Shown here: piece after piece, positions 39,012-47,476 of the stretch
How the letters are laid out: every line of letters starts with the position of its first letter
How positions within the stretch are numbered: position 1 is the stretch's first letter
Translations under genes and position numbers: made by a program
Notes under the pieces: generated by a model
What the model saw: the letters and a program-made list of their open reading frames with translations, nothing else
Told to the model about the DNA's origin: nothing
The model's database searches: none
Source: PoT sp049331405
GTDB lineage: Bacteria; Planctomycetota; Planctomycetia; Isosphaerales; Isosphaeraceae
DNA: 64,000 nucleotides
Assembly (NCBI RefSeq): GCF_049331405.1
Contig: NZ_CP186274.1
Span: 2,480,001-2,544,000 of the forward strand
Reading direction: 5' to 3'

Positions 39012-40379
39012 ATGACCCGGGGGATGTCCATGTTGCGGTTGAGGAACGGCGGGGTATTCGCCTTCGTGCTCGGAGGCCTCGGGATAGGGCAGGCGGGGGC
39101 GGCGTCGCCTTCGACGGCCCCGACCTATCACAAGGACATCGTCCCGATCCTCCAGAAGTCGTGCCAGGACTGCCAGCGGCCCGGCCAGGTCGCGCCCTTC
39201 TCTCTCCTGACGTATGAACAAGTCCGCAAGAGGGCCGGCGACATCGCGAGTGTGGCCGAGCACCGCACCATGCCCCCCTGGCCGGTGTCGGCAAAGGAGG
39301 GGGGGCCGTTCCGCGGCGCCCGGGTTCTTTCCGAAGGAGAGCTCACCACTCTATCCGCCTGGGCGGAGTCGGGAGCCCCGGAAGGCAACGCGGCCGATGC
39401 GCCACCGGCTCGGACTTGGGCCTCCTCCTGGGCTCTGGGAGAGCCCGACCTCGTGCTCAAGCCCGACAAGGCTTATACGCTCGAGGCGCACGGCGACGAC
39501 GAGATGCGCGTGTTCGTCATCCCCTCGGGCCTGACGGAGGACAAGTGGGTCGCGGCCGTCGACTTCCAGCCGGGCAACCCGAAGGTCGTCCACCACATCC
39601 TCGGCGCGTTCGACATCCGGGGCGCGGCGAAGAAGCTGGACGAGGCCGACCCGGCGCCCGGTTACAAGTCGTTCGGCGGATTCACGATCATCCCCGCGGG
39701 CGGGCTCTCCGGGTGGGCCCCCGGCAAGACCCCAATCCGTTACGATGACGGCATCGGACGTTACCTGCCCGCGAATTCCGACGTCCTGATCCAGGTCCAT
39801 TACCACCGCAGCGGCAAGGCCGAGACCGACGCCACCGCGATCGGCCTCTACTTCAGCAAGGCGCCGGTCGACAAGCAGTTGCGCAACGGGATCGTGCTCC
39901 CGCCCCGGGTGGGGATCCTCAGGCGGCCCAGGCTGCAGATCCCGGCGGGCGACGCGAACCACGAGGTCGTCGGCACGATGACGGTGGCCCAGGATGCGCA
40001 CCTCCTGGCGATCACGCCGCACATGCACTGGCTCGGCAAGGACTTCGTGCTCAAGGCCACCAAGCCCGACGGCTCGGAGTCGACGCTGATCCGGATCGAC
40101 GACTGGAATTTCAACTGGCAAGGCGCCTACGACTTCGTCACCCCGATCCCCCTGCCCAAGGGGACGAGGATCGACATGAAAGCGCATTTCGACAACTCGA
40201 CCGGCAATCCCGCGAACCCGAATTCGCCGCCGGCCGTCGTCGGCTGGGGCGAGCGGACCACCGACGAGATGTGCATCGGCTTCCTGCAGATGACCTACGA
40301 CGACGAGCACCTCAACAACGAGCCGCCGCCCCGGTTCGCGGCCAAGCCCTCGGCCGAAACCCTGCCGGCGAAGCCCTGA
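39012..40379 (+). CDS. Copper type II ascorbate-dependent monooxygenase-like protein
   Basis: A 455-residue exported protein (leader ends near QAGA). Residues about 38-125 form a cytochrome c-like region with CQDCQRPGQVAPFSLLTYEQ, where the usual CxxCH has lost its His (Gln55). Residues about 160-430 match the peptidylglycine monooxygenase (PHM) fold. The copper H-site pair is VHHI (194-195), the third His is in QVHYH (263), the M-site is HMHWLGK (337, 339), and Met420 is in DEMC. All five copper ligands seem present, so the oxygenase fold should be active in copper binding. An alternative start is the ATG at 39030. Confidence 0.85.
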   Translation: MTRGMSMLRLRNGGVFAFVLGGLGIGQAGAASPSTAPTYHKDIVPILQKSCQDCQRPGQVAPFSLLTYEQVRKRAGDIASVAEHRTMPPWPVSAKEGGPFRGARVLSEGELTTLSAWAESGAPEGNAADAPPARTWASSWALGEPDLVLKPDKAYTLEAHGDDEMRVFVIPSGLTEDKWVAAVDFQPGNPKVVHHILGAFDIRGAAKKLDEADPAPGYKSFGGFTIIPAGGLSGWAPGKTPIRYDDGIGRYLPANSDVLIQVHYHRSGKAETDATAIGLYFSKAPVDKQLRNGIVLPPRVGILRRPRLQIPAGDANHEVVGTMTVAQDAHLLAITPHMHWLGKDFVLKATKPDGSESTLIRIDDWNFNWQGAYDFVTPIPLPKGTRIDMKAHFDNSTGNPANPNSPPAVVGWGERTTDEMCIGFLQMTYDDEHLNNEPPPRFAAKPSAETLPAKP

Positions 40380-40404
40380 TCCACAGCCTCCGCCCCCGCG
40401 ACAT

Positions 40405-40445
40405 CAAGCCCGTCGCCATCCATTCGGATTCGACGGGCCTCCTCT
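40405..40445 (+). terminator. Hairpin between convergent genes
   Basis: An 8-bp stem (GCCCGTCG at 40408-40415 with CGACGGGC at 40431-40438) and a 15-nt loop are followed by CTCCTCTT. It lies shortly after the monooxygenase stop codon and before the convergent amidase gene. Confidence 0.5.
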
Positions 40446-40474
40446 TGATACTCTCATATCCGATACCTATCGAA

Positions 40475-41866
40475 TTATTTCACTTCCGGATGAACCTTGT
40501 GCCAACTCGTCGCGCTCTGGAAAGCGTTGGCGAGAGAAAGCAGTCGGTTCTCGGAGTAGGCTCGGCCGTCGAGTTGGATGGCGGTCGGTAGGCCGTCCTG
40601 AGCCAGCCCGATCGGCATGACGAGGGCGGGAGTTCCGCAGATGTTGCCGGGGCCGCCCAGCGTCTTGGCCTGGTGAGGATACTCGAAGTGTCCGTTCGCC
40701 GTCGGCGCGGTGCTGGCCGTGGGGACGGTGATGACCGCATCGAACGGGGCGAACCAGGCGTCGAGGGCGCGACAGAGCTTGCCCCGGATGCGCTGGGCAC
40801 GGAGGTAATCGGTGGCCAGGATCGCCTGGTCGGCGAAGCCTCCGATGCGATCTTCCGGCGCGGTCAGCTTGAAGACGTCCCCCGACTCCACCATCTCCTC
40901 GAACGCCGAGGCCGCCTCAGCCGAGAGGACCGTCGAGGCCACCGGGTTGAAGGGGAGGTCGGGGATCTCGATCTCCGTCAGGGAGCCGAGCGTCTTGAAG
41001 ACTTCTAACGCCCGATGGAAGTGTTCCTTGACTTCGGGGTGGGCCTTCTCGACTCCGTCCTTGAGGATCGCGAAGGCGAAGGGGCGGTCGGGGCGGTCGT
41101 CGGGCGGGTAGCGATAGGGCCTCTCGCTGGCGGAGGGGTCATCCGGGTCGACCCGGGCGATCGCGTCGAGGATCAGGCCGCAGTCGTGCGAAGAGTGGGC
41201 CATGGGTCCGATCTTGTCGAGCGTCCAGCTCAGGGCCATCGCGCCGGCCCTGGAGACGCGGCCGTAGGTCGGACGCAGGCCTGTGAGGCCGCAGTAGCTG
41301 CTCGGCGTGGTGATGCTCCCCCAAGTCTCGGTCCCGATCGCGAACGGTACGAGCCCCGCGGCGACCGCTGAACCGGATCCTGACGAGCTGCCGCCGCTCC
41401 ACTGCGAGGGCTTCCAGGGGTTGAGCCCGGGGCCGGTCAGGCTCGCGTTCGCCTGGCGATACCCCATGCCCCCCGCGAGCTCCACCATGCTCAACTTCGC
41501 CGCCAGGACCGCCCCGGCCTCGCGGAGGAGCCGGACCACCGTCGCATCCCGGTCGATAATCCGATCCTTGTACTGCGAACATCCCCAGGTCGTGGGGATC
41601 CCCTTCGTCGCGAGCAGGTCCTTGGCCCCGTAAGGGATGCCGTGCAAGGGGCCTCGGTCTCGCCCCGCCTTGAGCTCGGCGTCGGCCTTCGCGGCTTCCG
41701 AGAGGGCACGCTCGCGAGTGACCGTCACCACGCAATGATAGTTCGGCCCGTACTTCTCGAGCCGGTCGAGGAAGTAGCGGGTCAGCTCCACCGACGAGAT
41801 CTCGCCCGATCGCAGGCGGCCCCCGAGATCGGTCAGCGAGGCGAAGGCGGCGTCGGAATCACTCAT
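40475..41866 (-). CDS. Amidase signature-family enzyme
   Basis: A 463-residue member of the amidase signature (GatA-like) superfamily. The Lys of the Ser-cisSer-Lys triad is in YGAKDLLATKG (Lys82). The GGSSSGSGSAVAAG signature lies around 158-171 and the nucleophile in TWGSITTP (Ser184). It hydrolyses amides; the substrate is unknown and it is probably not the tRNA amidotransferase GatA, as no gatB is near. AGGA lies before the ATG. It begins 37 nt after the small Tat protein gene and both are on the minus strand, so they are likely one operon. Confidence 0.88.
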   Translation of the reverse strand: MSDSDAAFASLTDLGGRLRSGEISSVELTRYFLDRLEKYGPNYHCVVTVTRERALSEAAKADAELKAGRDRGPLHGIPYGAKDLLATKGIPTTWGCSQYKDRIIDRDATVVRLLREAGAVLAAKLSMVELAGGMGYRQANASLTGPGLNPWKPSQWSGGSSSGSGSAVAAGLVPFAIGTETWGSITTPSSYCGLTGLRPTYGRVSRAGAMALSWTLDKIGPMAHSSHDCGLILDAIARVDPDDPSASERPYRYPPDDRPDRPFAFAILKDGVEKAHPEVKEHFHRALEVFKTLGSLTEIEIPDLPFNPVASTVLSAEAASAFEEMVESGDVFKLTAPEDRIGGFADQAILATDYLRAQRIRGKLCRALDAWFAPFDAVITVPTASTAPTANGHFEYPHQAKTLGGPGNICGTPALVMPIGLAQDGLPTAIQLDGRAYSENRLLSLANAFQSATSWHKVHPEVK

Positions 41867-41903
41867 GAAAACATCCTGATTCGGAAAGACCGGCTTCGAA
41901 CCA

Positions 41904-42248
41904 TCAGGGATGCTCGCCCAGGGGGGCCCGATAGGGTGTGAACACGGGGAAGGGACCGTCGCCGTTGTCGAGCTCGAATTTCCTGAGCCGCTCGGCCCGC
42001 TGGACGATCGCCTCGACCTCGAGCCGGACGTTCCCCCGCGCGTCGGCGTCGAGGTGCTCGCCGAAGCGGGCGAGCAGGAGTTCCATCCGGGCTTCGGCCT
42101 CGGTCGGCGGAGATTTGGGCTCCTTCTTCGGCTCGTCTTTCTTTTCGGGCTCGTCGGCCGCGGCGACCTCCCCGGTTGCGGCGATCGAGGTCGCCGCCGC
42201 GCCCAGGGTCAGATTCCGTACGAAGTCACGCCTGTTCGTCGTCGGCAT
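41904..42248 (-). CDS. Small Tat-leader protein paired with the amidase
   Basis: A 114-residue protein starting MPTTNRRDFVRNLTLGAAAT, a twin-arginine leader. A Lys/Glu-rich linker is followed by a C-terminal half with ARMELLLARFGEHLDADARG and RAERLRKFELDNGDGP...PYRAP. In other planctomycete genes I recall a similar segment attached to amidases, so this may be an amidase companion, loosely GatC-like; that is inference. GAGGAAAGG lies 8 nt before the ATG. It is upstream of the amidase by 37 nt. Confidence 0.7.
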   Translation of the reverse strand: MPTTNRRDFVRNLTLGAAATSIAATGEVAAADEPEKKDEPKKEPKSPPTEAEARMELLLARFGEHLDADARGNVRLEVEAIVQRAERLRKFELDNGDGPFPVFTPYRAPLGEHP

Positions 42249-42275
42249 GTGTCAGGGCCTTTCCTCGGTGACGGG

Positions 42276-43766
42276 TCAGACCTCGGCGGGGACCATCTTT
42301 GCGGAGTCCCTGAGCTTGCGGCTGAACACCCAGTACGCGGGCAAGCCAAGTGCAATGATCGCGAGGCCGGCGAACGACTCGGCCGGGGTCTGAAGCAGCA
42401 TGTTCCCCAGCAGAGTGACGGCAGCGATCACGTACACCAGCGGGGTGATCGGATAGCCCCAGGTCCGATAAGGACGATGGAGTTGGGGGAGCTTGTACCG
42501 GAGCACAAACACCGACGCGATCGCCAGGAGGTAGAAAAGGTTCGCCCCGAAAATCACATAGGTATAGAGCACCGTGTAGAGCGGGGTCTGATTCAGCTTC
42601 GTCCAGGCCGCGAAGATGGGCCCGGGCAGGCTGCTGTTGACGGAAGGCGCCGGGGCAATGATCAGGGCGGTGCCGATGATCGTGAGCGCGACGGCCCAGG
42701 CCCCCTGGGTGAAGACGGCGTTGGCCGGGGTCTGGAACCGAGGATGGACCCGGCAAATCCTCGCGGGGAAGAGGCCGTCGCGGGCCATCGCGAAGTAGGC
42801 CCGGGGACCTGTCAGGGCGTTGCCGTTGAGCGAGATGAACGTCGAGGCCATCACCACCAGGGAGATCGCCATGACCCCCTTCGCACCCAGAAGTTGGCTG
42901 CAATACGTGGCCGCCACCGCCTTGTCGGCGGCCTTCTCCGCCCCGAGGGCCGCGATCTCGGGCAGGGGGAGGACCCAGTGATAGGCGAGGGTCATCGAGA
43001 TGTAGAGCACGATGAGCACCCCCATCCCGAAGATCAGCGCGCGAGGGATGTTCTTCTCGGGCTCCCGGACTTCCTCGGCGAGCGGCGTCACGTTGATCCA
43101 GCCATCGTACGCCCAGAGGATGCCGACCATCGCCGCCATCATCCCGCTCATCAGCTTCGGCTCGAACGCGGTCGGCCAGACCGGGGACAGGTGCGACGAG
43201 TCGCCGCCCCCGACGATCCAAGGGAGGGCGATCAGGGCCAGGACACCCCCCATCTTGAGCGCAGTCCCAGCGACTTGCAGCTTCCCGCCCAGCTTGGTGC
43301 TGAGGATGTTGATGAGGGTGACCACGCTGATGGCGATCACGGCCGCGGCGGCCTGCCAGACTTCGTTGCGGATCGACCCGGGGGCGGGGACGAGCTGGAC
43401 GAAGTAGCGAGCGAAGGCCGCGGCGAGCGTCGCCATCGAGCCGGCGCGCACGATCAGGAACTCGGTCCACCCGAACAGGAAGGCCGGCAGCGGCCCGTAC
43501 GCCTCACGCAGGTAGACGTAGGGTCCGCCCGCCCTCGGCAGCATCGCCCCCAGCTCGGCGAGTGTCAGGGCACCCGCCGCGCTGAAGATCCCGCCGATGA
43601 CCCAGGTGAGGACGATCGGACCCAGGAACGGGACGTCGCGGGCGACCTCCGCCGGCACGATGAAGATCCCCGATCCGATGACCGACCCGACCACCACGCA
43701 GAAGGCCTCGACGGGGCCCAGGACCCTGGGCAGCGACGCTTTGTTGGATGGCGTCTCGGAACTCAT
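42276..43766 (-). CDS. APC-superfamily amino-acid permease
   Basis: A 496-residue integral membrane protein with about 12 helices. The TM1 motif VVGSVIGSGIFIVPAEVAR and the TM2-3 region GALTLAELGAMLPRAGGPYVYLREAYGP are the APC amino-acid transporter signature. The start is the ATG at 43766 (AAGGA upstream); the longer frame begins with a very basic non-conserved stretch. Cargo is unknown. It starts 137 nt past the M28 peptidase stop and may share its function in peptide or amino-acid use. Confidence 0.88.
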   Translation of the reverse strand: MSSETPSNKASLPRVLGPVEAFCVVVGSVIGSGIFIVPAEVARDVPFLGPIVLTWVIGGIFSAAGALTLAELGAMLPRAGGPYVYLREAYGPLPAFLFGWTEFLIVRAGSMATLAAAFARYFVQLVPAPGSIRNEVWQAAAAVIAISVVTLINILSTKLGGKLQVAGTALKMGGVLALIALPWIVGGGDSSHLSPVWPTAFEPKLMSGMMAAMVGILWAYDGWINVTPLAEEVREPEKNIPRALIFGMGVLIVLYISMTLAYHWVLPLPEIAALGAEKAADKAVAATYCSQLLGAKGVMAISLVVMASTFISLNGNALTGPRAYFAMARDGLFPARICRVHPRFQTPANAVFTQGAWAVALTIIGTALIIAPAPSVNSSLPGPIFAAWTKLNQTPLYTVLYTYVIFGANLFYLLAIASVFVLRYKLPQLHRPYRTWGYPITPLVYVIAAVTLLGNMLLQTPAESFAGLAIIALGLPAYWVFSRKLRDSAKMVPAEV

Positions 43767-43850
43767 TGGCAAAACCGTCCTTCGTTCGTTCTCGCGTCGT
43801 CTCCCACCGCGGCTGTTCGGTTTCTCTCGGCTGGCTGGCAATAGAGGCGA

Positions 43851-43883
43851 AAGCGGCGCGTCAAACCCTTCGCCTCATCAAAC
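43851..43883 (-). terminator. Possible hairpin after the M28 peptidase gene
   Basis: An 8-bp perfect stem (GAGGCGAA / TTCGCCTC) and a 17-nt loop lie just after the peptidase stop on the minus strand, followed by TATTGCC. There is no long T-tract. Confidence 0.35.
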
Positions 43884-43903
43884 TTGATGCGGATGCGTTC
43901 CGA

Positions 43904-46282
43904 CTATTTGGCGGCCTTGAGGGCCGCGTCCATGGCGTCGGTCGCGGCCTTGATCCGGTCGATGAGGGCGGGGACCTGCTTCGCAAGCATCTCGTTATTG
44001 CCCTCGAGGATGGCCTGCCGGACCCCGGGGAGCGGCCACGAGGCATAGCCCGTCGTGAGCCCCGGAGCATACACGGCGTGCTTGAACCAGGGGCGACCCG
44101 GCAGCCCTTCGGCCATGAGGAAGGCCCGCTCGATGCGGTTCAAGGCGGAGTTGACCCGCACGAGCCGATCCTTCGACGGTTCCTCCCCCTCCGTGAGCCC
44201 CTTCGTCGCCTTTTCGAGTTCCCCTGCCTTCTCCTGGAACGCCTTGATCGAGGCGATAAGAGGGCGGAGCCCCTCGAAGACGATGCCGTCCTTGGGGAAC
44301 TCCTTATCGGTCGACTTGATCCTGCGTTCGACGATCCGCCGGAGGTCGTCGACCTCGTCGCGGAAGGCCTCGCCGTAGGGCACGAACGAGAACGGCAAGA
44401 CTTCCGCCGCCGCGGCCCGCATCATGAGCACGGTGTAGAGCCGAGCGGCCATCGTGTGCGTGAGGAACTCGGGATCGCCGAACTTCTCCATCCAGGTGAA
44501 GTCGTCGTAGATGGAGTGATAGACCCCGTAACGCCCGCTGAACCCGGCGTCGACGCAGGGGATGCCCAGGTGGTCGAGGAACGCCGTGTAGTCGGATCCC
44601 GACCCGAGTGCATCGAGCTTTGGGGTGAACTTGGAAGGACGGCCCTTGTCCTTCTCATCCCAGAGCGGGTCGGGCAGGTCGAGCGACGCCTGGCCCGCCC
44701 ATTGGGCCCGACGCTTCTCCAGGAAGATCTGCTTGAGCGAACGCCCCGAGCGGACGTCGGTGATCGTCCCCAGGGCATCGAGGAACCAGTCGCGAAGCGA
44801 GGGGACGCCATCGACGTCGAGGTCCATGCCGCCGACGGCCACGTCGACGTTGAGGACGAGCGTGGCCTTCTCGTCGAGCTCCTTGGCATGCTCCTCGGCC
44901 CATTCCGTCGAGCCGACGAGGCCGTATTCCTCGGCGTCCCAGCTCGCGTAGACGAGGGTACGCCTGGGCTTCCAGCCGTGCTTGACGGCGTCGCCGATCG
45001 CGCGGCAGGTCTCCATCGTCGCAGCCGTCCCGCTCCCCGGGTCGACCGCGCCGTAGACCCAGGCATCGCGGTGGTTGCTGAGCAGGACCCAGCGATCCGG
45101 CTCGACGTCCCCCTTGATGGTCGCGATGACGTTCCAGATCGTCCTCAGCTTGTAGTCCATCTGAGTCGAGAAGCTAACCTCAGCAGGTCCCGGCCCGATG
45201 TGATACGCGAACGGCAAGCCCCCTTGCCAACCCGAGGGTACGACCGGACCGCTCAGGGCCTCGAGGATCGGCCGTGCGGATTCATAGCTGATCGGCAGGG
45301 AGGGGATCTCGGCGAAGTAGTCACCTCGGACGATCCCCGCCTTCTTCTCCCAGTCGGGCGGGACTGCGGAATGTGACCCGCCCCCCAACCCAAAGTTCAT
45401 CGCTTGCAACTTCTCAGGGGGCAAGGGGAGGCCGAATAGGGGATCGATCGGGAGCCTGTCCGCCCCTTTCACCGACGGGCCGAACGGCGTGGAGGGATCG
45501 CCGGGGCCGAGGGAGAGGAACTGGACGCTGCCGCGCTGGACGGCCGAGGGTGCGCGATAGGGTCCATCGGGATAGATATCTCCCTTGGCATAGCCATCAT
45601 CCCCCGGGTCGGAATAGATCAGGATCCCCCTGGCCCCGTGCTTCTGGGCGTTGCGGACCTTGAGCCCACGGAAGATCTCACCGTAGCGTGTGAGGAGGAT
45701 CTTATCGCGAACGTCGATGCCGAGCCGCTCGAGGGCGGAGAAATCTTCGAGACGCCCGTAGTTGGCGTAGACGACCTGCCCCAGGGCATTGCCCGAGATC
45801 CCGTAGCCGTGGAAGGCGGGGAAGGCCGTCCGGCTCGCGGAATCCTTGTCCGACGCAATCGCGTCTTCAGTGATGCCGAGCTTTTTACGGGTCGGCTGGA
45901 TCAACTCGAGGGATGGACTCAGCGGGACTCCGTCGGGATTACCAAACGCCATGGCGGGGTAATTGAGCAATACCTCGTATTCAACAAGCTTGGCATCCCA
46001 GCCCCAGTCCCGGAGCTTGTCGCGGACGAAGACGGCCGTCTTGTAGTCGCCGGGGGTCCCCGCGACGTGGGGCTCCTCGGTCAGGGTGCGGAGCCAGGCC
46101 CGGGCCTTGTCGGGGGCCGGCACGGCGAGCGCCCGCGATTCGGCCTTGAGCTCTTCGGCTCCGGTACTCGAGAAGAAACCGAGGGGAGGCTTTGAGGGGG
46201 GATCTTCCGCAAATCCAGGCGAGCCCAACAAAACCACCAGCGCCGCACAGGCGAGCGGCGCCTTTAACCAGGGTTTCCTCAT
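43904..46282 (-). CDS. M28 metallopeptidase, glutamate carboxypeptidase II-like
   Basis: A 792-residue exported protein (leader MRKPWLKAPLACAALVVLLG). It has the three-part layout of GCPII/transferrin receptor: protease, PA insert and dimerisation domains. Zinc ligands are His404 and Asp414 (LSNHRDAWVYGAVDPGSG), catalytic Glu451 with Glu452 (SWDAEEYGLVGSTEWAEE), Asp480 and His589 (YHSIYDD). The end has ALNRIERAFLMAEGLPGRPW and the HAVYAP block, as in human GCPII. It should trim C-terminal acidic residues from peptides outside the cytoplasm. The start has GAAGG upstream; the frame extends to 46342 without a leader. Confidence 0.9.
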   Translation of the reverse strand: MRKPWLKAPLACAALVVLLGSPGFAEDPPSKPPLGFFSSTGAEELKAESRALAVPAPDKARAWLRTLTEEPHVAGTPGDYKTAVFVRDKLRDWGWDAKLVEYEVLLNYPAMAFGNPDGVPLSPSLELIQPTRKKLGITEDAIASDKDSASRTAFPAFHGYGISGNALGQVVYANYGRLEDFSALERLGIDVRDKILLTRYGEIFRGLKVRNAQKHGARGILIYSDPGDDGYAKGDIYPDGPYRAPSAVQRGSVQFLSLGPGDPSTPFGPSVKGADRLPIDPLFGLPLPPEKLQAMNFGLGGGSHSAVPPDWEKKAGIVRGDYFAEIPSLPISYESARPILEALSGPVVPSGWQGGLPFAYHIGPGPAEVSFSTQMDYKLRTIWNVIATIKGDVEPDRWVLLSNHRDAWVYGAVDPGSGTAATMETCRAIGDAVKHGWKPRRTLVYASWDAEEYGLVGSTEWAEEHAKELDEKATLVLNVDVAVGGMDLDVDGVPSLRDWFLDALGTITDVRSGRSLKQIFLEKRRAQWAGQASLDLPDPLWDEKDKGRPSKFTPKLDALGSGSDYTAFLDHLGIPCVDAGFSGRYGVYHSIYDDFTWMEKFGDPEFLTHTMAARLYTVLMMRAAAAEVLPFSFVPYGEAFRDEVDDLRRIVERRIKSTDKEFPKDGIVFEGLRPLIASIKAFQEKAGELEKATKGLTEGEEPSKDRLVRVNSALNRIERAFLMAEGLPGRPWFKHAVYAPGLTTGYASWPLPGVRQAILEGNNEMLAKQVPALIDRIKAATDAMDAALKAAK

Positions 46283-46839
46283 GAAAGGCCGCCTTCTGAA
46301 ATGAAATCGGATGCTTGACAGGGCCAATGCGCGGGGCCACACTCAGGCGCTGGAGATCGATGCTGGTCAGCGAAGATACGGCGCATCGGTCCCCGATTCC
46401 AGACCCAATCGTTTCGTTCCCCAATCCAGCCCGATGCGGATCGAGGCGGCCATTTGTCGAACGCATTGATGCGTCTCTCGACATGCATGTCCCCGGCACG
46501 GCCGCGCATCGATCCCGGCGTCACCCGCGTTCATTTGGAATCGAACATGGCCCCTTACCTGGATCTTTGAGCGCTCGACCCGGGGCGGGGATGTGTCGCC
46601 GTCCGGCCGCGCATCCCGAGTGTGCTTGAAAGACGAGTCGGTTGATACATTTTGTCCCGTCCCCCGCGAGCACCTCGGCCCGTATCAACGCTCGCGGGGC
46701 CGTCGTCGTCGCAGTGAGAAGGCAAAGCGGGATTTTCCTCGCAAGGGATGACGGACGGAGCCGCTTGCGTTCGTGCGAGGCCCCGGGCCTGGTTTCAAGC
46801 TTGGCGTCGAAGGTGCGATGACTTCCAAGGAGAAGTTCC
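46283..46839. other. Intergenic region between divergent genes
   Basis: About 557 bases separating the M28 peptidase from the hypothetical gene at 46840. ORFs on both strands show no domains or ribosome-binding sites. A promoter-like patch near 46620-46655 (TTGAAA and a TACATT 14 nt later) has poor spacing. Nothing else is recognised. Confidence 0.45.
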
Positions 46840-47370
46840 ATGGGTTTGTCTTTCACTGTGGGCGGCACCAGGGGGACGTTCGACGAGGGTTTCGCGACGG
46901 AGGTAGCCGGGCTCCTGGACAATGCCTTCGGCGCCGAGGGGGATTGGGAAGGGACTCCCCCCAGCCATTTCGGTGAGCTCGCCGACAGCGGTTGGAGCGA
47001 CCTGCAACGAAGGGCCGCCGAGGAACTCGGGGCCGACGCCCTTCCGAACCTGCTGGCCCTGGGGGACGACGGCCGCGGGGTCTACCTGCCCGCGCACGTC
47101 CAGGCCGTGTCGTTGCCCCTGTCCGCGGGGGGCCCGCTGCAATGCGCCAGCCTCCCCGGCCTGAGGGAAGAGCTCGAGGACCTGGCGAGCCGCTGGGACC
47201 TCGGCCTTGACGACGACGCGTTGAAGGACCTGCTCGTCGTGCATCTCGACCCGGACGATGGCTGGGTGGCCGACTCGCCAGAGCTCATCGCCTTCGCCCG
47301 GCTCGCCCTCGCCGCGAACGAGGCCGTCCGGCGCGACTGCCCCCTCTGGCTCGTCGGGAATCGCCCCTGA
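46840..47370 (+). CDS. Hypothetical acidic protein (176 aa)
   Basis: This gene is not recognised. The product is acidic and has no leader or membrane helix. It starts MGLSFTVGGTRGTFDEGFAT and ends in a helical segment (AFARLALAANEAVRRDCPLW). The middle has a GDDGRGVYLPAHVQAVSLPL stretch that could be beta structure. AAGGAG lies 8 nt before the ATG, and third codon positions are G/C-rich, so the gene is probably real. It precedes the VWA lipoprotein by about 100 bp on the same strand. Confidence 0.7.
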   Translation: MGLSFTVGGTRGTFDEGFATEVAGLLDNAFGAEGDWEGTPPSHFGELADSGWSDLQRRAAEELGADALPNLLALGDDGRGVYLPAHVQAVSLPLSAGGPLQCASLPGLREELEDLASRWDLGLDDDALKDLLVVHLDPDDGWVADSPELIAFARLALAANEAVRRDCPLWLVGNRP

Positions 47371-47476
47371 ATCTCTAAGGGAATGCTCCCCGGGTCGTAG
47401 ATAGGGAGGAACCACCCGTCCCCGACCTTCGTCAAAGGGAGGGGTGGATTCCACACGTCTTCCAAGGAGCTTTCGC

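Noticed and set aside
41910..43844. Long plus-strand frame opposite the permease
   Set aside because: Gly/Arg/Asp-rich nonsense opposite a clear 12-helix permease.
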